From positions 1,860,001-1,924,000 of the forward strand of contig JADJSD010000001.1 of the NCBI GenBank assembly GCA_016711875.1: a stretch of 64,000 nucleotides of DNA. Direction: 5' to 3'. The translations under genes were made by a program, and so were the position numbers. Each line of letters begins with the position of its first letter. Position 1 is the stretch's first letter. Positions 17,447 through 25,882 of this stretch are shown piece by piece. Source of the DNA: Betaproteobacteria bacterium (lineage in GTDB: Bacteria; Pseudomonadota; Gammaproteobacteria; Burkholderiales; Usitatibacteraceae). Under the pieces are notes generated by a model, which searched no databases, had not been told where the DNA came from, and was given only the letters and a program-made list of their open reading frames with translations.

Positions 17447-17447
17447 G

Positions 17448-17512
17448 AGTGATGCAGGCGCACTTCTTTGGAAACGCCGATGAACGCCGATGCCCCGCCG
17501 ATGAACGCAGAT
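17448..17512 (+). repeat. GCCGATGAACGC repeat, single arm
   Basis: Starts two bases after the hppD stop. It reads GAGTGATGCAGGCGCACTTC, then TTTGGAAACGCCGATGAACG, then further CCGATGAACGC units. It matches the left arm of the 13298-13539 pair but has no inverted partner here. It separates hppD from hmgA (95-bp gap) and could affect read-through within the pathway operon. Confidence 0.75.
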
Positions 17513-17541
17513 GAGATACCCATGAATCGAGATAGCACGGC

Positions 17542-18837
17542 ATGAGTTCAAACCACCGATACCTCGGCGGCTTCGGATCGCACCACGAGACGGAGGCGGT
17601 GGCGGGCGCGTTGCCCGTCGGGCGCAATTCGCCGCAGCAGCCGGCGTTCGGGCTGTATGCCGAGCAGTTCTCGGAGACGGCGTTCACGGCGCCGCGGGCG
17701 CAGAACCGGCGCTCCTGGCTCTATCGCCTGCGCCCTTCGGCGATGCACGGCGAGTTCCGGCGGATCGACGACGGCCTCGTGCGCACGGCGCCGGCGGGGG
17801 AGGGCGGGGTGACGCCGAACCGCTTGCGCTGGATGCCGCTCGCCATGCCCGAGGCGCCGGTGGATTTCGTCGACGGCCTCGCGACGCTCGCGGCCGGCGG
17901 CGATGCGCGCATGGGCGCAGGGGTCGCAATGCACGTCTATCGCGCCAACCGGTCCATGGCGGGCCGCGTCTTCCAGGACAATGACGGCGAACTGCTCTTC
18001 ATCCCGCAGCAAGGCGGCATCGAGCTCTTCACGGAGCTCGGCCGGCTCGCGGTGGCGCCGGGCGAGATCGCCCTGGTGCCGCGCGGCGTGAAGTTCCGGG
18101 TGACGCTCGGGGACGGCCCGGCGAGCGGCTACCTCGCGGAGAACTACGGTGCGCCCCTTCGCCTGCCGGAGCTGGGCCCCCTCGGCGCCAACGGCCTCGC
18201 GAGCCCGCGCGATTTCCTCGCGCCCGCGGCGGCCTTCGAGGATCTCGACGCGCCTTGCGAAGTGGTGGCGAAGGCCGGCGGGCACCTGTGGAGCGCGCGC
18301 TACGCCCATTCACCGCTCGACGTGGTCGCGTGGCACGGCACGTCGTACCCGGTGAAGTACGACCTGGCCCGCTTCAACACGATGAACACCGTGAGCTTCG
18401 ATCATCCCGATCCGTCGATATTCACCGTGCTCACCTCGCCCTCGGATACGCCCGGCACCGCCAACGCGGATTTCGTCATTTTCCCGCCGCGCTGGATGGT
18501 GGCCGAGGACACTTTCCGTCCGCCGTACTTCCACCGGAATGTCATGAGCGAGTTCATGGGCCTGGTCAAGGGCGCGTACGACGCGAAGCAGGGCGGCTTC
18601 GTCCCCGGCGGCGCGAGCCTGCACAACGTCATGACGGCGCATGGCCCGGACGTCGCGTCGCACCAGGGCGCGACCGCCGCGAAGCTGGAACCGAAGTACC
18701 TCGACGCGACCCTCGCCTTCATGGTCGAGAGCCGCCATCCGTTCGAACCCACCGCCTTCGCGCTGGCGACGCCGGCCCTCGACCCGGGCTACGACGCGGC
18801 GTGGGACGGCTTCCCGAAAGCGAAGGTCCCGCGATGA
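17542..18837 (+). CDS. hmgA: Homogentisate 1,2-dioxygenase
   Basis: A 431-residue Fe(II) dioxygenase that opens the homogentisate ring to maleylacetoacetate. Family landmarks are the N-terminal [28 protein letters not shown] and [11 protein letters not shown]. The iron-site segment [16 protein letters not shown] carries His and Glu ligands, and MTAHGPD carries the third ligand His. Length agrees with bacterial HmgA (about 430). The stop overlaps the fahA start (ATGA), so the two are co-translated. The preceding repeat replaces the tight spacing seen elsewhere in the operon. Confidence 0.96.
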   Translation: MSSNHRYLGGFGSHHETEAVAGALPVGRNSPQQPAFGLYAEQFSETAFTAPRAQNRRSWLYRLRPSAMHGEFRRIDDGLVRTAPAGEGGVTPNRLRWMPLAMPEAPVDFVDGLATLAAGGDARMGAGVAMHVYRANRSMAGRVFQDNDGELLFIPQQGGIELFTELGRLAVAPGEIALVPRGVKFRVTLGDGPASGYLAENYGAPLRLPELGPLGANGLASPRDFLAPAAAFEDLDAPCEVVAKAGGHLWSARYAHSPLDVVAWHGTSYPVKYDLARFNTMNTVSFDHPDPSIFTVLTSPSDTPGTANADFVIFPPRWMVAEDTFRPPYFHRNVMSEFMGLVKGAYDAKQGGFVPGGASLHNVMTAHGPDVASHQGATAAKLEPKYLDATLAFMVESRHPFEPTAFALATPALDPGYDAAWDGFPKAKVPR

Positions 18838-19832
18838 AGCTTGCGAGCCTGAAGGGCCCCACGCGCGACGGTACGCTCGTGCTCGTGAACCGGTCCCTTT
18901 CCACCGCCGTGTCGGCCGCGGGCATCGCGCCCACGATGCAGCATGCCCTCGAGCATTGGGATGCGCTTCGGCCGAAGCTTCTCGACGCATACGAGAGCCT
19001 GGAGTGCGGCAACGAGCGGCACGCCTTCGATTTCCAGGCGGCGCTCGCGAAGGGCGAGGTGGCCGCGTCCCTCCCGCGCGGCTACGAATGGCTGGACGGA
19101 TCGGCCTATCTTTCGCACGTGGAGCGCGTGCGCCACGCGCGCGGCGACACTGTGCCCGAGAGCTACCACCACGATCCGCTCATGTACCAGGGCGGCGCGG
19201 GCGACATGATGGGTCCGCGGGATCCGATCCGCGCGATCACCGAGGAGTGGGGCATCGACCTCGAGGGCGAGGTGGCCGCCATCACGGGCGACGTGCCGAT
19301 GGGGGCGTCGCCGGCGCAAGCCTCGGGCGCCATTCGCCTGCTCACGCTCGTGAACGACGTGTCCTTCCGGCGGCTCATTCCCTCGGAACTCGCCAAGGGC
19401 TTCGGCTTCGTGAACGGCAAGGGCGCCAACGCGCTCGCGCCGGTGGCGGTCACGCCGGACGAGCTGGGCTCGAGCTGGGACGGCGGCAAGGTGCACCTGC
19501 GCCTCGTGTGTCACGTGCGCGGCGAATGGTTCGGCAACCCGAACGCCGGAACCGATGCGGCCTTCAGCCTGCCCGAGCTCATCGCCCATGCGGCGAAGAC
19601 GCGCGAGCTGCGATCCGGCACGCTCGTGGGCACGGGCACGATCTCGAACCAGGACAAGTCGACGGGCTACGCCTGCCTCATGGAGAAGCGGCTCGTCGAG
19701 CAGGTGGAGGAAGGCGCGGCGAAGTCGCCCTTCCTGTCGTTCGGCGACACGGTGAGGATCGAGATGTTCGACCTGCACGGCGCCACGGTCTTCGGCGCGA
19801 TCGAGCAGAGGGTGGAGCGCTACTCGCGCTAG
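18834..19832 (+). CDS. fahA: Fumarylacetoacetate hydrolase family protein
   Basis: A 332-residue FAH-family hydrolase that cleaves fumarylacetoacetate to fumarate and acetoacetate, the last step of the pathway. The metal-site region is recognised in [29 protein letters not shown] (Glu ligands) and LVNDVSFR, with the conserved [15 protein letters not shown] and [21 protein letters not shown]. The length is that of the short bacterial form. ATG 18834 overlaps the hmgA stop by 4 bases. No maleylacetoacetate isomerase (maiA) gene is found in this window, though the pathway needs one unless spontaneous isomerisation with thiols suffices. Confidence 0.93.
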   Translation: MKLASLKGPTRDGTLVLVNRSLSTAVSAAGIAPTMQHALEHWDALRPKLLDAYESLECGNERHAFDFQAALAKGEVAASLPRGYEWLDGSAYLSHVERVRHARGDTVPESYHHDPLMYQGGAGDMMGPRDPIRAITEEWGIDLEGEVAAITGDVPMGASPAQASGAIRLLTLVNDVSFRRLIPSELAKGFGFVNGKGANALAPVAVTPDELGSSWDGGKVHLRLVCHVRGEWFGNPNAGTDAAFSLPELIAHAAKTRELRSGTLVGTGTISNQDKSTGYACLMEKRLVEQVEEGAAKSPFLSFGDTVRIEMFDLHGATVFGAIEQRVERYSR

Positions 19833-19836
19833 CGCC

Positions 19837-20685
19837 ATGACCGGCGAGACCGCCCACGGCCTTCGCGGCGACTACGCCGGCATGCGGCCGGATTACACCG
19901 TGGACCAGGACTGGGCCGCGTACACGCCGGCGGAGCACGCCCTGTGGCGGCGTCTCTACGAGCGCCAGGCGGTTCTCCTGCCGAGGTACGCGTGCCGCGA
20001 GTTCATCGATTCGCTCGCCGCCCTCGATTTCTCCGCGGGCATCCCGCGTTTCGACGCGGTGAACCCGAAGCTCGCGCGTGCGACGCGCTGGCGCATCGTG
20101 GCCGTGCCGGGGCTGCTGCCGGACCGCGTCTTCTTCGAGCACCTGGCGAACCGCCGCTTCCCCGTGACGGTGTGGCTGCGCACGCCCGAGGAGTTCGACT
20201 ACATCGTCGAGCCGGACGTGTTCCACGATTTCTTCGGGCACGTGCCGCTGCTCTTCGACCCGGTGTTCGCGGATTTCCTGGAAGCCTACGGCCAGGGCGG
20301 CCTCAAGGCGGACGCGCTCGGCGCCATCGAGATGCTGGCCCGCCTCTACTGGTACACGGTGGAATTCGGGCTCATCGCGACGCCCGGGGGCCTGCGCACG
20401 TACGGCGCCGGAATCCTCTCCTCCGGGGGCGAGCTGCCCTACAGCATCGAGAGCGCGGCGCCCCATCGCATCGGCTTCGACCTGCTGCGCATCATGCGCA
20501 CGCGCTACAAGATCGACACCTTCCAGGAGACGTATTTCGTCATCCGCGATTTCCGGGAGTTGTTCGAGGCGACGGCGCCGGACTTCACGCCGCACTACGC
20601 GGCGCTCGCCGGCCTCGAGCCGCTTCCCGCCCGCGCGGTGCTCCCCGCCGACATCGCGATCGGGGCAATCGTCGACGAAGGCTAG
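19837..20685 (+). CDS. phhA: Phenylalanine 4-monooxygenase
   Basis: A 282-residue aromatic amino-acid hydroxylase that makes tyrosine from phenylalanine with tetrahydrobiopterin and Fe(II). The iron-site motif VFHDFFGHVPLL (two His ligands) and YWYTVEFGLI (Glu ligand) are intact, as is TFQETYFVIRDFREL near the end. It has the monomeric bacterial length with no regulatory ACT domain. It follows fahA after four bases, feeding the tyrosine pathway. The pterin-recycling gene phhB and an aromatic aminotransferase are not in the window. Its TAG shares a CTAG with the stop of the convergent SnoaL-like gene. Confidence 0.95.
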   Translation: MTGETAHGLRGDYAGMRPDYTVDQDWAAYTPAEHALWRRLYERQAVLLPRYACREFIDSLAALDFSAGIPRFDAVNPKLARATRWRIVAVPGLLPDRVFFEHLANRRFPVTVWLRTPEEFDYIVEPDVFHDFFGHVPLLFDPVFADFLEAYGQGGLKADALGAIEMLARLYWYTVEFGLIATPGGLRTYGAGILSSGGELPYSIESAAPHRIGFDLLRIMRTRYKIDTFQETYFVIRDFRELFEATAPDFTPHYAALAGLEPLPARAVLPADIAIGAIVDEG

Positions 20686-21194
20686 CCCGGCCGCGGCGCG
20701 CGGCGCAGGTTCTCCACGAAGGGATGGTAGTCGGCGTAGTCCCGGTGCTCCACCACCCGCCCGGCCTCCACGCGCAGGATCACGACGAAGGGCATCGCTT
20801 CCGTCGTGACCGTCCTTCCGTCGCCGAGCTTCAGGGTCCAGTCGAGCGATCCTTCGTAGACGGCGTGGTGGCCCGTGTGGATGGCACGGGTGGGGCGGTA
20901 GCGCATCTGCACTCCCGTGTAGCCCTTCTCGAAAAACGCCAGGGTCGCGGCACGCCCCTGCTGCAGCGTGCTGCCGAACACGAGCTCCGCCGTCCGGTCG
21001 GCGAAGCTGCCGTTCTCGGCGAGGAGTTCGCCCACGGTGGCCCAGTCCTTGGCGATGTAGGCCGCGAAGTAACGTTCGCCAACCTCTTTCGTCCGGGCGC
21101 TGGCTTCGCGGTAAGTCGGCGTCGGTTGGGCAGGCGCGTCTCCAGACGCCCCGACGCCGGCGGCCAGCAGGATGGCGGCAAGAAAGGTTCTCAT
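20682..21194 (-). CDS. Secreted SnoaL/NTF2-like protein
   Basis: A 170-residue protein with a signal peptide (MRTFLAAILLAAGVGASGDAPAQ) and a cone-shaped NTF2-like domain: a helix ERYFAAYIAKDWATVGELL, then strands with YEGSLDWTLKLGDG, FVVILRVEAGRVVEHRDYADYHPF. The final RDYADY motif is typical of SnoaL-like ketosteroid-isomerase-fold proteins. Export to the periplasm is unusual for enzymes of this fold, and no ligand can be named. Monocistronic and convergent with phhA. Confidence 0.8.
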   Translation of the reverse strand: MRTFLAAILLAAGVGASGDAPAQPTPTYREASARTKEVGERYFAAYIAKDWATVGELLAENGSFADRTAELVFGSTLQQGRAATLAFFEKGYTGVQMRYRPTRAIHTGHHAVYEGSLDWTLKLGDGRTVTTEAMPFVVILRVEAGRVVEHRDYADYHPFVENLRRAPRPG

Positions 21195-21263
21195 GCCGCC
21201 ATCATGGCCGGGCCGCCGGCCTGCGGGGTAACGGATTCTTGCGCCGGTTGCCGGGTGTTGCGA

Positions 21264-21644
21264 TCAGGCGACCCGCACCTCGATCCGCCGCGGCTGCGCG
21301 TGCGCGGCCTTCGGGATGCGCAGCTTGAGCACCCCGTGCGCGAGCTCCGCGCCCACCTGGGTCGCGTCCAGCTCCTTCGAGAGCGTGAAGACGCGCTTGT
21401 AGCGGGGCGTGTCGAGTTCGACGTGCGTCGGCTCGAGCCCCTCGATCGCGGGCAGGGCCATCTCGGCGGCGATCGTGAGGGTGTCGCCCTCGACGCGCAC
21501 GTCCAGGTTCTCCTTCGGCACGCCGGGCAGGTCCGCGTAGAGGGTGATGCCGTTCGCGTCCTCGACGACTTCGACGGGCGGCAGCAGCGCCGGTTGTTCG
21601 CGCGACTCGGTGGCCGCGCGGTTGACGGTGGAAAGATCGGACAT
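21264..21644 (-). CDS. Hsp20/alpha-crystallin small heat-shock protein
   Basis: A 126-residue small heat-shock protein: a short N-terminal arm, then an alpha-crystallin domain at about residues 24-118 (VEVVEDANGITLYADLPGVPKENLDV, YKRVFTLSKELDATQVGAELAHGVLKLRIPKA). The C-terminal IEV is the I-x-V anchor that docks into neighbouring subunits. It holds unfolding proteins for refolding. It is preceded by AAGGAG and lies 11 bases after the other Hsp20 gene, so they are co-transcribed. I see no ROSE-type thermosensor hairpin. Confidence 0.92.
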   Translation of the reverse strand: MSDLSTVNRAATESREQPALLPPVEVVEDANGITLYADLPGVPKENLDVRVEGDTLTIAAEMALPAIEGLEPTHVELDTPRYKRVFTLSKELDATQVGAELAHGVLKLRIPKAAHAQPRRIEVRVA

Positions 21645-21655
21645 GGCGGTCTCCT

Positions 21656-22087
21656 TTACTGGACGGTGATGCGGCGCGGCTGGGCCGCCTGCTTGCGGGC
21701 GATGGTGAGGTGCACGACGCCGTCGCGATACTTCGCCTCGACGGCATCCGGGTCGGCGTCGTCGGGCAGCGTGACGATGCGGCGGAACGCGCCCGCGAAG
21801 CGCTCGTCGACGTGGCGCGTGGCGTTCTCCGGCGCCGCATCGGGCTTGCGCTCGCCGGCGACGGTGAGCACGCCCTTCTCGATCTGCACGTCGAGCGTGG
21901 CCGGGTCGAGGCCGGGGGCGAAGACGAAGAGCTCCAGCGAGCGGGGGGTGGAGCCGACATTGATGGCCGGGTAGCCGCGGGCGGCGCCGCGGATGGCCGG
22001 CTGGCGGTCGAAGGCCTGCAGGGCGTGGCGTTGCAGGCGGTCGAGTTCCGCGAACACGTCGCGGGCGAAAAGCGGTCGGTAGGTCAT
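21656..22087 (-). CDS. Hsp20/alpha-crystallin small heat-shock protein
   Basis: A 143-residue small heat-shock protein. The ATG at 22087 (MTYRPLFARDVFAELDRLQ) is chosen over an upstream ATG at 22129 because GGAGG lies five bases before it and the N-terminal FxRDxFxELDRLQ is the expected class-A start. The alpha-crystallin domain covers about 45-135 (LELFVFAPGLDPATLDVQIEKG, FRRIVTLPDDADPDAVEAKYRDGVVHLTIARK) with a C-terminal ITV anchor. It pairs with the second Hsp20 gene; two-class Hsp20 pairs often form hetero-oligomers. Confidence 0.92.
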   Translation of the reverse strand: MTYRPLFARDVFAELDRLQRHALQAFDRQPAIRGAARGYPAINVGSTPRSLELFVFAPGLDPATLDVQIEKGVLTVAGERKPDAAPENATRHVDERFAGAFRRIVTLPDDADPDAVEAKYRDGVVHLTIARKQAAQPRRITVQ

Positions 22088-22189
22088 GGGTCCTCCGGTG
22101 GGGGTCTCGCCGCCCGACGGGGCGGCCATGTCCGGAAACTGGAGGGGGAAGCGGGCGATTTCAACGGCTTGAAATCGCGGGAAATGCCC

Positions 22190-22987
22190 CTAGATGGAGG
22201 GGCTTTCGGCCGCCAGCGCGCCCTCGTCGACCCATCGTCGCAGCAGACCGCCGGCCTGGGTCGCGACGTCGGTCTCCGGAAAGCGCGCCGCGAGCCCTTC
22301 GCAGAGCAACCCGAAGGCGAGGCCCTCGGCGAGCGCATCCAGGGCGCAGGCCTCGAAGGGCGCGACGCTGCGGAAATGCGGCTGCTGCCCGGCGCGCCAG
22401 ACGAACACGTCCACGGGGTGCGGCGCGATCTCGATGACGGGCGGTGCCTCGTCTCGATCGAGGGCGTGCCACAGGGCGAGCGTGTTGTACCGGAAGGAGA
22501 GTCGCGCGCAGGTCGGGTGCAGGCGCAGTCGCAAGCCGTCCCAGTCCGCCGCGCCCAGCGCCGCCAGGTCGGCCAGGCCGAGCACCCGCTCGTCGGCGCC
22601 GTCGAACGCCCGGCGCAGCGCCCGGTCGAGCGCCGCGAGCTCGCCGACTACCGGGTGCGTGGCAGGACCGCTCGAGAGCCAGCCGGGGAAGTCCTCGCCG
22701 TACCACCGCAAGTTGGCGTGCCGCGACGGGTTTTCGCCGACGTAGCGCGCGGCGAGGGTGTCGAATTCATCCCCGAGGAAGGCCGCCGTGTGCCCGAAGC
22801 TGTCCCTGAGCGTGTCGGCCAGGCGGGCGCGGTAGGCGTGCCGGTAGATTCCGAGGCGGCGCTCCGGTGCGAGCCCCGGCCGGGCGGCGACGCGCGAGGC
22901 GACGGCGCTCTCGCGGCCCAGCAGGAACGCCTGCATCTCGCGCTGGAGTGCCTCGAGCGAGGACGCCTCCGGTCTCACGCGGCCCAT
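22190..22987 (-). CDS. bufC: HvfC/BufC-like partner of bufferin maturase (DUF2063)
   Basis: A 265-residue cytosolic protein of the DUF2063 (HvfC/BufC) family. The N-terminal helical domain has [11 protein letters not shown] and the hallmark [27 protein letters not shown]; the domain ends with PGW. The C-terminal domain begins around residue 150 ([17 protein letters not shown]) and ends with [12 protein letters not shown]. In this family the protein presents the precursor peptide to its MNIO maturase. The gene overlaps the bufB-like gene by 13 bases, as in most bufferin operons, and is last in the cluster. This family assignment is firm; its partner carries a frameshift here. Confidence 0.9.
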   Translation of the reverse strand: MGRVRPEASSLEALQREMQAFLLGRESAVASRVAARPGLAPERRLGIYRHAYRARLADTLRDSFGHTAAFLGDEFDTLAARYVGENPSRHANLRWYGEDFPGWLSSGPATHPVVGELAALDRALRRAFDGADERVLGLADLAALGAADWDGLRLRLHPTCARLSFRYNTLALWHALDRDEAPPVIEIAPHPVDVFVWRAGQQPHFRSVAPFEACALDALAEGLAFGLLCEGLAARFPETDVATQAGGLLRRWVDEGALAAESPSI

Positions 22988-23837
22988 GGCACCGCCCCCC
23001 GGCCGGGTCCGCCGAGCACGTCGCTCGCGATCCGTCGGGCGACGTCCAGCTCGGACACCAGCTCCGCGAGCGGCGGAATGCGATCGTCGCGCTCGATCAT
23101 CGTGGCGATCGGCCCGAACCGCGCGCAGGCCTCGCGGTAGAGCGCCCAGACGGGATCGGCCACCGGGTGGTCGTGCGTGTCCACGAGGTGGTCGCCGTGG
23201 TCCGAATGGCCGGCGAGGTGGAACTGCCGGACGCGATGCGCCGGCATCTCGCGCAGGTAATCGAGCGCCTCGAAGCCGTGGTTCACGGCGCTCACGTGGA
23301 CATTGTTCAGGTCGAGCAGCAGCAGGCAGTCGGCGCGTTCGCAGACCTCGCGCACGAACTGCGCCTCGGTACGGATCGAATCCGCGAACTCGACGTAGCT
23401 CGAGACGTTCTCGATCACGAGCCGCCGCCCGAGCGCGTCCTGCGCCTGGCCGATGTTGCGCACGACGACGTCGAGCGCCTCGTCGGTGTAGGGCAGGGGC
23501 AGGAGGTCGTGCAGGTGGCGGCCGTGGACGCCGGTCCAGCACAGGTGGTCGGAGATCCACAACGGCTCGACCCGGCGCGCGAGGGCGGCAAGCGAACGCA
23601 GGTAGCCCGCGTCGAGGCCATGCACCGAGCCGAGGGACATCGAGACCCGTGCAGCGCGACCGGATGGCGCTCGCGGATCGCGTCGAGCATCGCGAGGGGC
23701 TTTCCGCCGGGAACGAGGTAGTTGTCCGAGATCGCCTCGACCCAGTCGACACGCACGCCTCCGGCCACGTAGTCCGGGTAGTGCGCGGGGCGAAGGCCGA
23801 GACCGAATCCCGGCGACGCGTTGACAGAGCAGGACAT
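22975..23837 (-). pseudogene. bufB: MNIO (DUF692) bufferin maturase, frameshifted
   Basis: Encodes a multinuclear non-haem iron oxygenase that in bufferin systems converts Cys residues of the precursor to copper-binding thiooxazoles. The N-terminal fifth is in one frame (start ATG 23837: [42 protein letters not shown]). The rest is in another ([76 protein letters not shown]). The switch is at about 23644-23648, where CACGGGTCTCGATG would need one more G to read HGVSMSLGS. All metal-site motifs are otherwise intact. It is either a recent inactivation or a sequence error. Restart at ATG 23640 would give a 221-residue product lacking the first strands. Confidence 0.88.
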
Positions 23838-23884
23838 GGGGACGGTCGCCGGGAAACGCCCCACGCGTTCCCCGGCGAACACGG

Positions 23885-24178
23885 CTACTTCTTCGCGACG
23901 ATGTCGCCGATGATGCCGTTCTTCACGAGACAGTCCTTGGCGGCCATGGCCTTGAATCCGTGTCCCTTGCAGGCGTTCTGTCCCTTGCACGAGTTGTCGG
24001 CCGTCTTGCAGTCGGAATTGCCCTTGCAGTCGTGCACGCCGTAGCAGTGCACCTTGTCGCTCGCCGCGATGGCGGCGCCGGAACTGCCGGCCGGCGCATT
24101 GGCCGCGACGGCGGCGGCGGACAGCGCGAAGAGGGCCGCGGCGCCGGCCAGCGAGAGAACGGAGGACTTCGGGTTCAT
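23885..24178 (-). CDS. bufA: BufA2-like bufferin precursor (RiPP metallophore)
   Basis: A 97-residue precursor. A Sec signal peptide (about residues 1-26, cut after AVAA/N) is followed by an Ala/Gly/Ser linker and a Cys-rich core with six cysteines at 45, 51, 57, 64, 70 and 83. The spacings are [24 protein letters not shown] and AKDC. The CKGxxxC / CKGQNACKG pattern is that of BufA2-type bufferins, periplasmic copper-buffering peptides matured in the cytosol by the adjacent MNIO enzyme. AGGAG precedes the ATG. It is first of the buf trio and lies 97 bases downstream of the sigma-region-4 gene. Confidence 0.88.
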   Translation of the reverse strand: MNPKSSVLSLAGAAALFALSAAAVAANAPAGSSGAAIAASDKVHCYGVHDCKGNSDCKTADNSCKGQNACKGHGFKAMAAKDCLVKNGIIGDIVAKK

Positions 24179-24275
24179 GGGAAACGCTCCTGGGAAGTGG
24201 AAGGAAGGCCCGTCGTTCCGGACGGGTACGGGTGAGTCGTTCTCCGCGCGGGATCCTTTCGCGACCGCGCGGCCG

Positions 24276-24614
24276 TCAGTCCCGCGGGAGCCGCCCGCCG
24301 GCGATTCGTGCGCAAAGGGCGATGCGTGCGCGGTGCAGGAGCACCTCGAGATCGCCGGGCGCGATGTCCATCCGGGCGCAGATGTCGCCCGGTGCGAGCC
24401 CCTGCACTTCGCGCATCAGGAAGGCGCGTGATTGCGAAGGCGGCAGCGCGTCGATCAGCTCCGGCAGGGATCGCGCGATGGCTTCCGGGGCGAAGTCCTG
24501 GCCGGCGTGGCGCCACGCAGGATCGCGCCAGGCGCCGGATTCGTCGAATTCCGGTTCGTCGGAGTCGTTCGAGCGAAGGCCTTCGGGGGCGTTCATGGAC
24601 TGCGTCATGGACAT
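24276..24614 (-). CDS. Sigma-region-4-only protein (ECF-like, lacks region 2)
   Basis: A 112-residue protein. Residues 20-36 (EPEFDESGAWRDPAWRH) match the linker and residues 50-104 (LPELIDALPPSQSRAFLMRE, DICARMDIAPGDLEVLLHRARIALCARI) match the region-4 helix-turn-helix of a known ECF subgroup whose linker reads FDExGxW. Region 2, which binds core polymerase and the -10 element, is absent, and the DNA upstream belongs to the anti-sigma gene, so it has not simply been mis-started. It begins five bases after the anti-sigma stop, with GAGG before the ATG. It may be a decayed second sigma factor or an accessory regulator. Codon use looks normal. Confidence 0.75.
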   Translation of the reverse strand: MSMTQSMNAPEGLRSNDSDEPEFDESGAWRDPAWRHAGQDFAPEAIARSLPELIDALPPSQSRAFLMREVQGLAPGDICARMDIAPGDLEVLLHRARIALCARIAGGRLPRD

Positions 24615-24619
24615 GGTCC

Positions 24620-25294
24620 TCAGGCTTGCGCGAGGGCGCGCTCCAGGGCCCTCGCCAGTTCGGGATTTGCCGCCACGATCGCGATCGAGCCGCGGCCGGC
24701 CGGCATCGCGATCGCGGTCATGCCGCCCGTCGCGATCTCGGCGCGCCTTCGGCGCTGGTCGTCCGTGGGCAGCAGGAAGAGCGTGACCGGCCCGTCGGGC
24801 GTCGTGATCACGATGTGGCGGGCCGTGTTGCCGGCCAGCGGGCACAGGCGGGCATAGGTGACCTCCCCCATCGACACGGCGAGCCGCACGCCCTGATCGG
24901 CGAGCACGGCCTGCAGGAAGCCGGGCGCCGCCACCTGTCGTGCGCGGAAGGACTCCTTTTCTTCCTCCGCGTGCATGGCGGCCTCGCGGGCGAGGCGTTC
25001 GCCCGCCAATCCCGGCGGCACGAGGAGCGCCACGCCGGTGGCGAGGACGACGGACGCGGCCAATGCCCATATCCACGGGGTGCGGCGCCGGCGCGGGCCC
25101 TGGGCGACGAGAACGCGATCGGCAAGCCCGTCCGGCACCTCGACGCGCATCGCATCGAAAAGGCGGTTGTCGAGATCGGCCTGCCGTTCCGCGAAGACGC
25201 GGCACGCGGCGCAGGAAGCGGCATGCGCCAGCCGTTCCCCGTCCGCCTGGCGGGGATCCGAGAGCACGGCACGGCGAAAGTCGAGGCAGTTCAT
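24620..25294 (-). CDS. Anti-sigma factor, membrane-anchored zinc-type
   Basis: A 224-residue protein. The N-terminal cytoplasmic part carries H-x3-C-x2-C (HAASCAAC, about residues 25-32), the zinc-associated anti-sigma (ZAS) motif. One membrane helix (WIWALAASVVLATGVALLVPP) is near residues 75-95. A periplasmic domain of about 125 residues with FLLPTDDQ and a Gly/Met-rich end (ATGGMTAIAMPAGRG) follows. It resembles DUF3379-type anti-sigma proteins next to RpoE-like factors. The start overlaps the sigma gene (ATGA). The periplasmic domain would sense a metal or envelope signal and release the sigma factor; the signal is unknown. Confidence 0.85.
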   Translation of the reverse strand: MNCLDFRRAVLSDPRQADGERLAHAASCAACRVFAERQADLDNRLFDAMRVEVPDGLADRVLVAQGPRRRRTPWIWALAASVVLATGVALLVPPGLAGERLAREAAMHAEEEKESFRARQVAAPGFLQAVLADQGVRLAVSMGEVTYARLCPLAGNTARHIVITTPDGPVTLFLLPTDDQRRRRAEIATGGMTAIAMPAGRGSIAIVAANPELARALERALAQA

Positions 25295-25812
25295 GGATTC
25301 GTCCTCAGGGCGGGCGCCGAGGCCGGCTCGCCATCGACGAGCGCGCGCAGCGCCTTGCGGCCCCGGCTGAGACGCGCGTTCACGTTGTCTTCCGTCGTGC
25401 CCAGGGCCGCGGCGATCTCGACGGAGGAAAGACCCGCGAGCACCTGCAGCAGCAGGGGGTCGCGATAGGTTGCGGGCAGCAGGGCGAAGGCCTTTCGCAG
25501 GTCGAGGGCGAGGGAAGGATCCGACGGGCCCCGCGCGACGAGTGCCTCGAGATCCGCTTCGGGGTCGACGTCGAGCGCCTTGCGTTCGTGCAGGCGGGCG
25601 AACTCGTGGCGGGCGATCGTGAAGAGCCAGGCCTTGACCGCCTTTTCGTCGCGCTGGCTCTCCCACGCCGCCCACGCGCGGGCGAAGGCCTCCTGCACGA
25701 GGTCCTCAGCCAGCGCCCGGTCCCGGCAAAGCCAGTACAGGTAGCGGAACAAATCGTTCGCGTAGGCGCGAACGACCTGTTCGAAGCGGCGGCTGGCGGG
25801 ATCGGATGGCAT
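25291..25812 (-). CDS. ECF RNA polymerase sigma factor
   Basis: A 173-residue ECF sigma factor. Region 2 covers about residues 10-75 (FEQVVRAYANDLFRYLYWLCRDRALAEDLVQEAFARAW, AVKAWLFTIARHEF). Region 4 covers about 105-158 (ALLPATYRDPLLLQVLAGLSSVEIAAALGTTEDNVNARLSRGRKAL). It is the first gene of the run sigma, anti-sigma, sigma-4 protein, bufA, bufB, bufC, and so probably controls the bufferin genes and itself. No -35 AAC box could be picked confidently in the 70-base gap upstream. Confidence 0.93.
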   Translation of the reverse strand: MPSDPASRRFEQVVRAYANDLFRYLYWLCRDRALAEDLVQEAFARAWAAWESQRDEKAVKAWLFTIARHEFARLHERKALDVDPEADLEALVARGPSDPSLALDLRKAFALLPATYRDPLLLQVLAGLSSVEIAAALGTTEDNVNARLSRGRKALRALVDGEPASAPALRTNP

Positions 25813-25882
25813 TCGGCGGGCGCGGATGAAAGGGGCTCCTGCCGATGTAGACCGGGCCGGAGGGGCGAAACTGACACCGCAC

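Noticed and set aside
23640..23650. Programmed frameshift in the maturase gene
   Set aside because: No slippery heptamer and no downstream stem that would support it; a single missing G explains the data better.
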